From Planctomycetota bacterium (GTDB lineage Bacteria; Planctomycetota; Planctomycetia; Planctomycetales; Planctomycetaceae): 33,630 bases of DNA. Both the position numbers and the translations under genes were made by a program. Location of the stretch: contig JAURQH010000063.1 of assembly GCA_030836185.1 (NCBI GenBank), forward strand, positions 1 through 33,630, in the 5' to 3' direction. The notes under the pieces were generated by a model. That model ran no database searches, had not been told where the DNA came from, and worked only from the letters and a program-made list of their open reading frames with translations. Of the stretch, positions 16,457 to 24,222 are shown piece after piece; position 1 is the stretch's first letter, and the number at the start of each line of letters is the position of its first letter.

Positions 16457-17956
16457 TTATTTTCCAAGATAGATAATCCGAGAACCTTGTCGATTACGAA
16501 TTGTCAGAACGAGCCCATCAACACTTTTGAGTTCTTTCATGACATCCTTGAGAGTTGCGACAGAATCGATATTGGTCCGCCCCACTTTGAGGATGACATC
16601 ACCGGCTTCGAGTCCGGCCGAGGCTGCGAAGCTGTTGTTTTCAACAGCAGTGATCAAAACTCCTTCGTCCGAACTTAGTCCTAACTGGCTGACCGTTTGT
16701 GGTGTCAGCTCACCCACACTAAGGCCCAGGTCGCCGAGTTCAGTTGACTCAGAGTGTTGAAAGTCAGCCACGGTGAGATCGTTGGGGAGTTCTTCGATGG
16801 CAACGGTGAGAAGTTTCGTCTTGCCGTCACGAATGACTTTCATTCGCTGACTCGAACCAATCGATGATCGTTCGACCACTCTTTGCAGGTCACTGGGTTG
16901 AGAGACCTTTTGCTGGGCGAACTCCAGAATCACATCACCCACTTTCAGTCCCGCTTTTGCGGCAGGACCATCAGGTTTAAGTTCTGTGACCAAAGCGCCG
17001 GCAACTTTTTCGATTCCTAACTGAGTGGCAATTGAGGAATTGACCTCACGAATCAGGACACCCAGATAAGCACGTTTGACTTCACCATGTTCCTGCAGTT
17101 GGTCCACGACCCACTTGGCAAGATTGACGGGAATTGCAAATCCGATTCCCTGATATCCACCACTCGTTGATGAAATTGCGGTGTTGATGCCGATCACTTC
17201 CCCTGTCAGATTCACAAGTGGACCACCGCTATTTCCAGGGTTGATGGCAGCATCCGTTTGCAGGTATTCTTCCCGATCATTGATGCCGATCACTCTCGAT
17301 TTTCCACTGATAATTCCAGCCGTGACCGATTTTTGTAACCGGAAGGGAGCCCCCACGGCGATCACCCAATCGCCGATGCTCATGGAATTAGAATCTCCCA
17401 ATCGAGCGAAAGGCAGATTGCCGGCGTTTTCGATTTTCACGATGGCTAAATCCGTTTTGGGATCTGCCCTCACCTCGGTTGCTTCAAACTCACGGCCATC
17501 GTGCAATTTGACCACGACTTTTTCGCCATTCTGAACCACATGATTGTTGGTCAGAATAATCCCGGCGGGGTCGATGATAACCCCTGAGCCCATTCCCTGT
17601 TGCCGTCTTTGAGGCACCTGACGATTGCCCTCGGGCATATTTTCAAAGAATCGTTTGAGGAATGGGTCGTTACGGAACGCTTCCGGGATTGGTTGTTGCC
17701 GAGAACTGACTGCTCGGTGTTCCACTTCCGTCTGTATGGTGACGACCGCGGGAAGCACACGGCCGGATGCGGTCCGAAAGGCTTTCGAGAGGCTGTTGGC
17801 GTGTGTCAGGTTTTCTAATTCGACTTCGTTGAGTGGCGCAGGACCACTGTCTGTTTGGTTCTGCGCAACTGCCAAGCCGTTCCAGATTCCGGCGATGATG
17901 ATGGCGAGGCTGAGAGAGAAAAGCCCCCCCACCATCCACTTGGTTTTGTCTTTCAT
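16457..17956 (-). CDS. HtrA/Deg family periplasmic serine protease, two PDZ domains
   Basis: The 499-residue protein is of typical DegP/DegQ length. The chosen ATG at 17956 has AGGAG 8 nt upstream; a further-upstream in-frame ATG has none. An N-terminal hydrophobic segment (GLFSLSLAIIIAGIWNGLAVA) is a signal peptide or anchor. The trypsin-like domain shows the catalytic triad His139 (TNNHVV), Asp169 (KTDLAIV) and Ser243 (GNSGGPL). PDZ1 lies at about 290-385 (AYLGVLIREV; AGLKVGDVILEF) and PDZ2 at about 405-495 (GLEAGDVILKVGRTNI). A linker with many Gln and Arg lies before the protease domain. The role is degradation of misfolded envelope proteins, with PDZ domains binding C-termini. The paralogue type (DegP, DegQ or DegS) cannot be fixed from sequence. 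Confidence 0.96.
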   Translation of the reverse strand: MKDKTKWMVGGLFSLSLAIIIAGIWNGLAVAQNQTDSGPAPLNEVELENLTHANSLSKAFRTASGRVLPAVVTIQTEVEHRAVSSRQQPIPEAFRNDPFLKRFFENMPEGNRQVPQRRQQGMGSGVIIDPAGIILTNNHVVQNGEKVVVKLHDGREFEATEVRADPKTDLAIVKIENAGNLPFARLGDSNSMSIGDWVIAVGAPFRLQKSVTAGIISGKSRVIGINDREEYLQTDAAINPGNSGGPLVNLTGEVIGINTAISSTSGGYQGIGFAIPVNLAKWVVDQLQEHGEVKRAYLGVLIREVNSSIATQLGIEKVAGALVTELKPDGPAAKAGLKVGDVILEFAQQKVSQPSDLQRVVERSSIGSSQRMKVIRDGKTKLLTVAIEELPNDLTVADFQHSESTELGDLGLSVGELTPQTVSQLGLSSDEGVLITAVENNSFAASAGLEAGDVILKVGRTNIDSVATLKDVMKELKSVDGLVLTIRNRQGSRIIYLGK

Positions 17957-18168
17957 AATGTTTGCTCCTGGTTGATAAAGAGGAAACTTGGTGTGTCGAT
18001 ACAGAGTTCGTTCCGACAACTCTCTGACTACTTACGAATTGCGTGTCGCGAGTGTTTGAGGCTCGGTCGAAATATTTTGTGAAGAAATCGCAGCCTCTTC
18101 TGTCCCCAATTGAACGAACCATTCCCGAGTTAATTTCCCGAACGGACCTTCTCGCTCAGAGATCCCTC

Positions 18169-18197
18169 TTTACGAACTGTGGGGGAGTGACTAACAT
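18169..18197 (+). promoter_or_regulatory. Weak promoter candidate for the 107-aa orphan gene
   Basis: TTTACG (18169-18174) and TAACAT (18192-18197) are 17 bp apart, leaving about 20 nt of leader before the GTG at 18223. Both boxes are imperfect. Confidence 0.3.
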
Positions 18198-18222
18198 TAA
18201 GTGAACAAAGGAGTTTTCAAAC

Positions 18223-18546
18223 GTGCGTACTCTTATTCCTTCAAGTCAGTTCAACGTCGGTGATTGCGTTGTCTACCGTAAGACAAAACATAGCACTCAC
18301 CCCGGTCCACGAGCTCGAAGCATCAACCCGAATCCGAACGGCGATGAATATACTTATCTCGTCGACAAATATTGGGTGATTGAAGATATCCTGGAGTCTG
18401 GAGAGATGATCCTCCGCACGCGACGAGGGAAGCAACACACAGTTTCAGTCGATGATTCCAATTTGCGTAAGGCCAGTATTTGGGAACGCTTTTGGCATCG
18501 AGATCGGTTTGAAACGATGCTGGAAAAAGTGATTGACGAGAACTGA
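18223..18546 (+). CDS. Conserved-looking hypothetical protein (107 aa)
   Basis: The gene starts with GTG, with an excellent ribosome site (AAAGGAG, 9 nt spacing), which decides the start. The product has a short beta-barrel-like first half (NVGDCVVYRKTKHS; GDEYTYLVDKYWVIEDI), then LESGEMILRTRRGKQHTVSVDD, and a basic, aromatic end (IWERFWHRDRFETMLEKV). It has no signal peptide or TM helix. The first half resembles small SH3-like or CarD/KOW-like folds by pattern only; I do not assign it. It is divergent from the htrA-type gene and convergent with the FMN-binding gene (20 bp gap). Confidence 0.75.
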   Translation: MRTLIPSSQFNVGDCVVYRKTKHSTHPGPRARSINPNPNGDEYTYLVDKYWVIEDILESGEMILRTRRGKQHTVSVDDSNLRKASIWERFWHRDRFETMLEKVIDEN

Positions 18547-18565
18547 ATCTCGGTCATCCTCACAC

Positions 18566-20287
18566 TCAGCTCAGCCAAAGTCCGGCAGCAATCAGCATCA
18601 ACGACAACGCAAAAGTGTCGCGTCGGCTCCATCGGTCGCTTCTCGCATGTTTTCTCAAGAAGCCCAACATTGCTCCCGTGGGGCAGCCGTATCGGCAGTA
18701 CGCCATCGGCACAAAGCAGGAAACGACCAAACCAACGATGGCAATTGAAATGGTCGCCACTCCCGCCACGCGAAACAGATACGCATCAAAAGGTTCAATC
18801 GATGCGAGATTCAATGGCCATGCAAGCTGGGTTGAAATGACCAGCAGCAGCAACAGGGCAGCGGGAAGAAGTGAGAGAGTCTGACTGAGCTTTTGAGGAA
18901 GTGTTCGTGGTGAAAAGAAACGCCCCTTCACCAATTGCTGAACGGCTCCATGTGGACAGAGTTGGTGGCAATACACCTGCTTGCGTGTCGTTAAGGGAAT
19001 CAATAGCGCGGCGACCGAGAGTGTTGAAAGACCAAAGGCCGACTTCCAGGGGAGGCCGTGCTGTGCGGCTCCCACTAGAAATGCCTGCGAGACCATGTCG
19101 CCATTCAGGAATCCCAGGTAAACAATCAGACAAACCTGATAGCCAATTCGGATGGGTTTAATCCCTCGCAGCTTTGTGAATGCCAGCGTTAATCCCGCGA
19201 TGAGAATCAGCAGTGTTCCATAATCTCGTGGGGCGGGCGACCAGGATTGGAAGCTTGACGCAGATGATTTGTTGTCTTGATCTTGGGCATTGATGACGGC
19301 CTGTCCCGTCGCGACCAAGGAATCGGCAACGCTCATACTGGTCATTGTGGCTCCCGAGACTCCCTCCACCTGCTCCGCAATCAAGTCCAGTTCTGCCAGT
19401 TGCGGGAGAGATTTTCCATTCAGCGAGTTTCGAAAATATTCGTCTTCGCGGACATATCCCACATAAGGATCGTTGTCATAACTCTCTCTCAACTGAAAGC
19501 CAACAAGGCGATCTTCGACATCAAAAGCGAGCAAAACGTCCGTCGGACCTTGGTAGCCTGTGATGTGATCGGCGTAAGGGGAAGAGCGGACAACGTACCC
19601 AATCAACTCGTTTTGAGAGTCGAGAACCTCAATTTTGAGACCAGATGGTGAGAGAGAATTTGCGTCCGGAAACAGTTGGTGAGCTTCTTCCAGAGTCACC
19701 TCGATTGGGAATTTGAGATTGGGGGGATTGCCCCCCAGTCGTTTTTGCAAACCTTGTTGGATGGCGATGCTGGTGAGTGTGGAACCGCTGACCGCATCCA
19801 CATCCTTCAGGCTTGCGGCTGCTTGACGATTCATTCCGTTCCACGTGAAACGGAATCGAGGACTGTCCTTGATGGCAGCAACATGCTCCCGCGTGTCGGC
19901 ACTCTGGAGGATTTTTGTCCCCAGAATGAGGTCATTGGCATCAAACGCCAGCAGGGTGTTGGTGGGGCCGGAGTACCCGACAATGCCATCACTCGTGGGA
20001 CTCGTTTGCAAAACGTAGCCAAGGATTTTTCCTTCGCCGTCCCGCACGATCTGTGTTCCCGACTGGGCCGGGTCGAGAGTGAGACCTGTCGGATAGAATT
20101 CGAGAACCTGCTCGATGTCGATGGGAATTGAGCCAGCCGGAACCTGCTCGGCGGTTCGTCGAGCATGGGCCGCATGGATGGCGAGAACGATTCCTGCAAA
20201 CATCGCGGCACGGACAGCCTGCATGATCCAGACTCGCCACTTGTGCGATGCTCTCGTCATCCTGTGGTCTTCCCGGGTGGTCATCAC
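18566..20287 (-). CDS. Membrane protein with two FMN-binding domains and CX3CP motifs, NosR-like
   Basis: The 573-residue protein has an N-terminal hydrophobic segment (about 21-42) and two FMN_bind domains outside the membrane. Domain 1 (about 75-185) ends in SGSTLTS (168-174) and domain 2 (about 215-330) in SGATMTS (311-317); the Thr of this motif carries covalent FMN in NqrC, RnfG and NosR. Domain 2 has the classic form; domain 1 has Ser for Ala. About five or six TM helices follow, with two CX3CP motifs, C440-C444 and C531-C535, as in NosR, NapH and related membrane electron-transfer proteins. NosR's C-terminal two-[4Fe-4S] ferredoxin domain is absent; the protein ends soon after the last CX3CP. 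The gene follows a TPR gene by 6 bp. No nos or rnf genes are in view, so its electron donor and acceptor are unknown. Confidence 0.88.
   Translation of the reverse strand: MMTTREDHRMTRASHKWRVWIMQAVRAAMFAGIVLAIHAAHARRTAEQVPAGSIPIDIEQVLEFYPTGLTLDPAQSGTQIVRDGEGKILGYVLQTSPTSDGIVGYSGPTNTLLAFDANDLILGTKILQSADTREHVAAIKDSPRFRFTWNGMNRQAAASLKDVDAVSGSTLTSIAIQQGLQKRLGGNPPNLKFPIEVTLEEAHQLFPDANSLSPSGLKIEVLDSQNELIGYVVRSSPYADHITGYQGPTDVLLAFDVEDRLVGFQLRESYDNDPYVGYVREDEYFRNSLNGKSLPQLAELDLIAEQVEGVSGATMTSMSVADSLVATGQAVINAQDQDNKSSASSFQSWSPAPRDYGTLLILIAGLTLAFTKLRGIKPIRIGYQVCLIVYLGFLNGDMVSQAFLVGAAQHGLPWKSAFGLSTLSVAALLIPLTTRKQVYCHQLCPHGAVQQLVKGRFFSPRTLPQKLSQTLSLLPAALLLLLVISTQLAWPLNLASIEPFDAYLFRVAGVATISIAIVGLVVSCFVPMAYCRYGCPTGAMLGFLRKHARSDRWSRRDTFALSLMLIAAGLWLS
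19837..19852. promoter_or_regulatory. parS-type site 1
   Basis: CGTTCCACGTGAAACG matches the bacterial parS consensus TGTTNCACGTGNAACA except for the outermost bases. It is extended by ATTC and GAAT to a 24-bp near-perfect palindrome (19833-19856). It lies inside the FMN-binding gene, where it encodes part of RFRFTWNGMN. Confidence 0.75.
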
Positions 20288-20293
20288 GACAAA

Positions 20294-20611
20294 TCAGGAG
20301 GCTGCCTGGATCTGTCGCGACTTCTCCATGGCATCTTCGGCTTCCTGAATTTTGCCACAGCGTTGGTAGATGACAGAGAGCTGAGTGAAGGAGAAGGCAT
20401 CGCCGGGGATTAACTCGGTCACCTTCAGGGCATGCTTAATGGCATCATCATTTTGCCCGAGCTTCTGCAAGTAGACCGCCAATGCCTGGTGTGTAATTGA
20501 GTGTTCGGGATGTTCTTCGAGGATTGACTTCCACTGAGCGACTGCTCCTTCGATGTCACCCGCTTCTTTGAGCTTGTGAGCTTCGTCGTACTTTTCGTCT
20601 GCTGCTGCCAT
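20294..20611 (-). CDS. Small TPR protein (105 aa)
   Basis: The chosen ATG20611 has AAGGTG 7 nt upstream; the in-frame ATG at 20629 has no ribosome site. Three TPR units fill the protein: ADEKYDEAHKLKEAGDIEGAVAQW with LEEHPEH, ITHQALAVYLQKLGQNDDAIKHAL with LIPGD, and AFSFTQLSVIYQRCGKIQEAEDAM. It has no signal peptide. It stops 6 bp before the FMN-binding membrane gene and is probably its operon partner, perhaps as an assembly or docking factor (inference). Confidence 0.85.
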   Translation of the reverse strand: MAAADEKYDEAHKLKEAGDIEGAVAQWKSILEEHPEHSITHQALAVYLQKLGQNDDAIKHALKVTELIPGDAFSFTQLSVIYQRCGKIQEAEDAMEKSRQIQAAS

Positions 20612-20653
20612 CGTGTCACCTTCTGTCATTCTTAGATTCGGTCAGCCCTGATC

Positions 20654-20669
20654 CGTTTCACGTGAAACA
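20654..20669. promoter_or_regulatory. parS-type site 2, intergenic
   Basis: CGTTTCACGTGAAACA contains a perfect 14-bp palindrome GTTTCACGTGAAAC and differs from consensus parS only in the first base. It lies between the divergent TPR and glycosyltransferase genes, so bound ParB might also affect their promoters. Confidence 0.88.
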
Positions 20670-20795
20670 GATTGGCTCCAGCAATCAGGATTTCTCTTTT
20701 GAACTCCACCCGAGTATGATCCTCTCAGGGTATGAAACCATTGTACGCCTCTTGCCCGCTGTTCCAACTCTGACCGCACCTTTGATTTGAAACCG

Positions 20796-22514
20796 ATGAC
20801 AAACGATCCTCCTTCAGATGCCCACCACGACCAACCGGTCACCCGTCGTGAACGATGGCTGGTGGGGGGAATTCTGGTTTTGGGAGCGATTCTGCGACTG
20901 GCGATGCCGGCATCGTTTCACGTGGAACACTACGACGAAGGGGTCTATGCCTCGAACCGCTGGTTCACGCCGGAGGAAGGGGCACGCTTTCCAGATCGCC
21001 ATCTGTATGCGCCGCCGCTCTGGCCGGCCGTTTTGGAAATGTCGCAGTTGGCATTGGGGACATCCCCTCTGGGGGTGATGTTGCCTGGCATTATATGCGG
21101 AGTGATTAGCATCTGGCTGATCTGGCGACTGGTGAGGGAATGGGTCGGAGCTGAAGTGGCCATCCTGATCGCCGGTCTCTTGGCGGTGAATGGATACCAC
21201 ATCATGTTCAGTCGAACCGCGTTGACCGATGTGCCAGTCACCATGCTGATCGTTGGGGGAATCACTGCCGGGTGGAGAGCCATTTCGACAGAGCGTCTCG
21301 GGATCGCGATCTGGGCAGGCATCCTGATAGGACTCGCCTGGTCCACCAAGTACAATGGTTGGTATCCACTGGCAGTGACCGGCGCCGGCTTGTTGGCAGC
21401 GAATCTGTTCCACGTGAAACAAACCGGCGTTGCCTGGTCCCGCTGGCGATGTTGGTTTGTCATGTTGCTGACGGCTGCCTTCGTTTGGCTTCCCGCCTGG
21501 CTCGACTTACAGGACAAAGGAGGGTATGCCGCGGTCGCTCAAAACCACTCGGGTTACATGGAAGGTTGGTCTTTCTGGCTGACGAACTTTCGTCGGCAGT
21601 TTGAACATTTGAGGTGGTGGGATCTCGTCGGAAGCCACATCGGCTTTTTCTCTGTTGCCTCGATTCCTCTGATACTCTCTTTGTTCGGACTGGGGTCGCG
21701 AGTGACCCAACTGATGCGTTTCGCTTTGAGAAATGAACCACTGACGGCGGAAGTGTTGTCGGGATGGATGGCACTAGCTTGGGTCTCGTCATTGCTTCTC
21801 GTGACTCCTCTCTATCATCCCTATCCACGTCTCGCGCTTCCTCTGTTCCTCTCGTTACTGGTGGGGTCCGCTTACGGAGTGCAAGCCCTCTTCCAAGTTT
21901 GGCGTCACACCCAACATTCCGACAAACCCGATTCCGAGAATGTATCCGCGGAGGTTGTTCCACGTGAAGCGAAATACTCGATGCCTGCAATCTGGGGAGT
22001 GGCTTGTGTGGTGATCAGTGTGGTAATGGTCGGCTTTCCCCTGGCTCCCGGGCAAGGAGGTACGCCGTGGGATCAAGGAAGAACATCTGCAGAAGTTATT
22101 GCCGAGGGTCTCGTCAAACAGTGCAGCAAGTTGTCTGAAAGTCGCAGGTCTGCACCGATTGCCTGTGTGATTTATGTCTACTCAGAACCGGCCATCTATT
22201 ACCATCTCTGCCGACTCGCGCCCGAGAATGTGCTGATCTCACCGGTTGCCAATTTGGGATTTCTCTCTCATCCCCCCGCACGTGAACCGGTCCCCATTTA
22301 CCTGGTGACGGGCCCTCATGCGGAGAGTAACGAATCCTACCAGGAGCAATGGAAAAAGTCGGAAGGCCAGTTGCAAACGATCCAGACTTTTGCGGTTGAA
22401 CCCAGCGACTTGCTCTCGCTCAACTCCCACGTACCGAGCGATCTCTCGGCGTCTCATCCCGAATTTCCCACAATTCAATTTCATCTTTCTGTGATGACTT
22501 CCACTCTGCCGTGA
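20796..22514 (+). CDS. GT-C family membrane glycosyltransferase, ArnT/PMT-like
   Basis: The 572-residue product has about ten or more TM helices, starting with WLVGGILVLGAILRLAM. The first loop carries the GT-C signature acids in HVEHYDEGVYASNRWF, the Asp-Glu pair used by ArnT and PMT enzymes to bind a lipid-phosphate-sugar donor. Further landmarks are MFSRTALTDVPVT (second loop) and GLAWSTKYNGWYPL, both typical of PMT_2-type proteins. A soluble C-terminal part (about 440-572) follows. It transfers a sugar to a lipid or protein at the outer face of the membrane; donor and acceptor are unknown. ATG20796 is chosen over a TTG 9 bp upstream. Three parS-type sites lie inside the gene. Its position next to parB, where parA is usual, is odd. 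Confidence 0.85.
   Translation: MTNDPPSDAHHDQPVTRRERWLVGGILVLGAILRLAMPASFHVEHYDEGVYASNRWFTPEEGARFPDRHLYAPPLWPAVLEMSQLALGTSPLGVMLPGIICGVISIWLIWRLVREWVGAEVAILIAGLLAVNGYHIMFSRTALTDVPVTMLIVGGITAGWRAISTERLGIAIWAGILIGLAWSTKYNGWYPLAVTGAGLLAANLFHVKQTGVAWSRWRCWFVMLLTAAFVWLPAWLDLQDKGGYAAVAQNHSGYMEGWSFWLTNFRRQFEHLRWWDLVGSHIGFFSVASIPLILSLFGLGSRVTQLMRFALRNEPLTAEVLSGWMALAWVSSLLLVTPLYHPYPRLALPLFLSLLVGSAYGVQALFQVWRHTQHSDKPDSENVSAEVVPREAKYSMPAIWGVACVVISVVMVGFPLAPGQGGTPWDQGRTSAEVIAEGLVKQCSKLSESRRSAPIACVIYVYSEPAIYYHLCRLAPENVLISPVANLGFLSHPPAREPVPIYLVTGPHAESNESYQEQWKKSEGQLQTIQTFAVEPSDLLSLNSHVPSDLSASHPEFPTIQFHLSVMTSTLP
20914..20929. promoter_or_regulatory. parS-type site 3, inside glycosyltransferase gene
   Basis: CGTTTCACGTGGAACA fits TGTTNCACGTGNAACA on the reverse strand except for one outer base. 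It encodes SFHVEH, overlapping the conserved HVEHYDEG motif of the enzyme. Confidence 0.8.
21406..21421. promoter_or_regulatory. parS-type site 4, exact consensus
   Basis: TGTTCCACGTGAAACA is an exact match to the parS sequence first described in Bacillus and conserved across bacteria. It encodes LFHVKQ in the glycosyltransferase. Confidence 0.93.
21956..21971. promoter_or_regulatory. parS-type site 5, degenerate right arm
   Basis: TGTTCCACGTGAAGCG has a perfect left half and two mismatches in the right half. It is read in a different codon phase (VVPREA) from sites 3 and 4, so the shared sequence is not a protein motif repeated by chance. Confidence 0.6.
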
Positions 22515-22530
22515 GCTTCGACTTCACCAA

Positions 22531-22546
22531 AGTTTCACGTGAAACC
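22531..22546. promoter_or_regulatory. parS-type site 6, just upstream of parB
   Basis: AGTTTCACGTGAAACC has the perfect 14-bp palindrome with both outermost bases changed. It lies between the glycosyltransferase stop and the parB start, 108 bp before the parB ATG, where ParB binding could also tune parB expression. Confidence 0.85.
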
Positions 22547-22653
22547 TGATTTGTTGATCTTGCCCCATTCCTTGGTGACTGCTAAAAGTCCGATGGACGA
22601 GGCTCTCTTTCTGTACTTGGGAGAAGCCAAAATATTCTGTCGCGAGAGAACTC

Positions 22654-23598
22654 ATGGACGAACAACAATTCGATCAAAATATAGATCAACAAGAACAGGC
22701 TCCACGTCGCCGACTTGGCCGCGGCTTGAGTGCCCTGTTAGGTAATAATAATTCTGGCGAAGCGAATCCGTTTGAGGGAGGTCAACAAGGCCCTCAATCG
22801 ACAGATGAAATTCATGTCGATCTGATTGAACGAAATCCTTTTCAACCGCGAAAAGAATTCGCGGCAGATGGTCTTCGTGAATTGTCCGAATCGATTCAGA
22901 AGCAGGGGGTCTTACAGCCTCTCATCGTTCGGCCATTCGAAGACCGGTACCAACTCATTGCGGGTGAGCGTCGATTGCTGGCTTCCAAGCAGGCAGGGCG
23001 AGAAACGATTCCTTGCCGAGTGATTGAAGCCGACGATCAAACCGTCTGCGAAATCGCCATTGATGAGAATCTGAAACGTCGAGATTTGAATGTCTTGGAG
23101 AAGGCGGAAGCGTTTCAGGATTACATCAACCGATTCAATTGCTCGCTTGAAGATTTGGCACAACGTCTCAGCATCGATCGTTCGACGGTCAGCAATATGA
23201 TTCGTTTGCTGGGACTGTGCGAGGATGCCAAAGTGGCTCTGCGAGAAGAAAAAATCTCAGCCGGTCACGCAAGAGCCATTCTCTCTCTCGATGAACCTGC
23301 ACAGCAGGCAATGTGTCAGCAGATTCAGAAAGAGTCACTTTCGGTGCGAGCCACGGAAAAAAATGTCAAAGCCTCTCAGGCTGAGGACAACCCCAACGTC
23401 GTTCCTTTTCCCAAAGGGGACTCTACGGCTCCCAACAAAAGCAACCACATTGACTCCATCGAGCAACAATTATGCGAGCAATTTAGTGCGAAAGTGGTTA
23501 TCAAATTGAAGTCTGCCGACTCTGGGCAAGTTGTCATTCCGTTCGCTTCAAATGACGACTTTGAACGAATTTTGCAGACATTGCGTCGTGTGGCCTGA
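22654..23598 (+). CDS. parB: Chromosome partitioning protein ParB
   Basis: The 314-residue protein is a standard chromosomal ParB. The N-terminus has RRRLGRGLSALLG (18-30), the segment that stimulates ParA ATPase. The N-terminal CTPase domain shows ERNPFQPRK (59-67), AGERRLLASKQAG (103-115, the GERR CTP-binding motif) and ENLKRRDLN (138-146). The helix-turn-helix for parS is at about 165-186 (LEDLAQRLSIDRSTVSNMIRLL). The C-terminal dimerisation domain is at about 265-314. ParB loads on parS, forms a CTP-dependent sliding clamp and, with ParA, moves replication origins. Six parS-type sites lie within 2.8 kb upstream. No parA is in the window although the ParA-contact peptide is intact, so ParA must be encoded elsewhere. 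GAGAG about 6 nt upstream serves the start. Confidence 0.97.
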   Translation: MDEQQFDQNIDQQEQAPRRRLGRGLSALLGNNNSGEANPFEGGQQGPQSTDEIHVDLIERNPFQPRKEFAADGLRELSESIQKQGVLQPLIVRPFEDRYQLIAGERRLLASKQAGRETIPCRVIEADDQTVCEIAIDENLKRRDLNVLEKAEAFQDYINRFNCSLEDLAQRLSIDRSTVSNMIRLLGLCEDAKVALREEKISAGHARAILSLDEPAQQAMCQQIQKESLSVRATEKNVKASQAEDNPNVVPFPKGDSTAPNKSNHIDSIEQQLCEQFSAKVVIKLKSADSGQVVIPFASNDDFERILQTLRRVA

Positions 23599-23639
23599 TG
23601 CGAAGAAAAAGATTCCTTCAACGAACGCCCTTTTGATCG

Positions 23640-23668
23640 TTGACGGCGTGAGCTTTCAGTCCTAAACT
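23640..23668 (+). promoter_or_regulatory. Promoter of tRNA-Pro
   Basis: TTGACG (23640-23645) and TAAACT (23663-23668) are separated by exactly 17 bp, with the tRNA starting about 25 nt after the predicted start site. Position and spacing are ideal for a stable-RNA promoter. Confidence 0.7.
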
Positions 23669-23699
23669 GTGGCTCTTGAGTGAACGATTCACTCACCCT

Positions 23700-23774
23700 C
23701 GGGATGTAGCTCAGCCTGGCTAGAGCGCCTGCTTTGGGAGCTGGAGGTCGCAGGTTCGAATCCTGTCATCCCGA
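23700..23774 (+). tRNA. tRNA-Pro (anticodon TGG)
   Basis: The acceptor stem CGGGATG pairs with CATCCCG, followed by discriminator A; CCA is not encoded. The D arm (TAGCTCAG), T arm (CAGGTTCGAATCCTG) and loop TTTGGGA with anticodon TGG (23735-23737) are all present. TGG reads CCA and CCG codons and, when modified, others. The anticodon stem CCTGC/GCTGG has a central T-T mismatch where most bacterial genes have T-A, which is unusual in an otherwise intact gene. Confidence 0.96.
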
Positions 23775-23876
23775 CTTTGGCCCACGCTTTTTTTTATTGG
23801 CTTTTTGCCAATTGCGTTTCATAAGAGTGAATCTTCAATGGTTTCACTTTTTAGCAGATCAGGGGAGAATCACTCC

Positions 23877-24212
23877 ATGTCATCTGGCTCAAAAGCGATG
23901 GAGTTATACCAAGCCGGACCGCTCACCGTCATTGGTTTTTATGGCCGGCAAATTCTTGAGGGGATCACTCCTCTGGATTGTCGTACTGAGCTCGAAGCGA
24001 TTATCAGCGACCATCACTGCCAAACGATTGCTTTTGATCTCACAGGTATCAAATTGCTACCCTCCGGTATGCTTGGCCTTTTCGCATCCGTCAAGAAAAC
24101 CGGCATTGATATACTTTTGTATAATTCAGGCCGAGAAGTTCGGGAAGTGCTTGAAGTCACCAAGTTGGATACCATGCTCGAATTATTTGAAGTCGACGTG
24201 ACGACTGGTTGA
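23877..24212 (+). CDS. STAS-domain protein, anti-sigma factor antagonist type
   Basis: The 111-residue product is a single STAS domain. Strand and helix order fits SpoIIAA-like proteins: LTVIGFYGRQI, then ELEAII, QTIAFDLTGIKLLPSGMLGLFASV, and IDILLYNSGREVREVLEVTKL. Ser63 in LLPSGMLGL sits at the usual phospho-acceptor position. Such proteins bind or release kinase anti-sigma factors depending on phosphorylation. The start ATG has GGGGAG 9 nt upstream; an earlier TTG-initiated frame is rejected. It is followed after 10 bp by a serine hydrolase, likely co-transcribed. No anti-sigma kinase is nearby. Confidence 0.85.
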   Translation: MSSGSKAMELYQAGPLTVIGFYGRQILEGITPLDCRTELEAIISDHHCQTIAFDLTGIKLLPSGMLGLFASVKKTGIDILLYNSGREVREVLEVTKLDTMLELFEVDVTTG

Positions 24213-24222
24213 GAAAATTCCC

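Noticed and set aside
17670-18122. 150-codon frame overlapping the protease start on the same strand
   Set aside because: The protease frame has the signal peptide and AGGAG site; this is a frame shadow rich in Arg, Ser and His.
20945-21990. Long open frames antisense to the glycosyltransferase gene
   Set aside because: They lie opposite a clear membrane enzyme and have no domain, ribosome site or protein-like composition.
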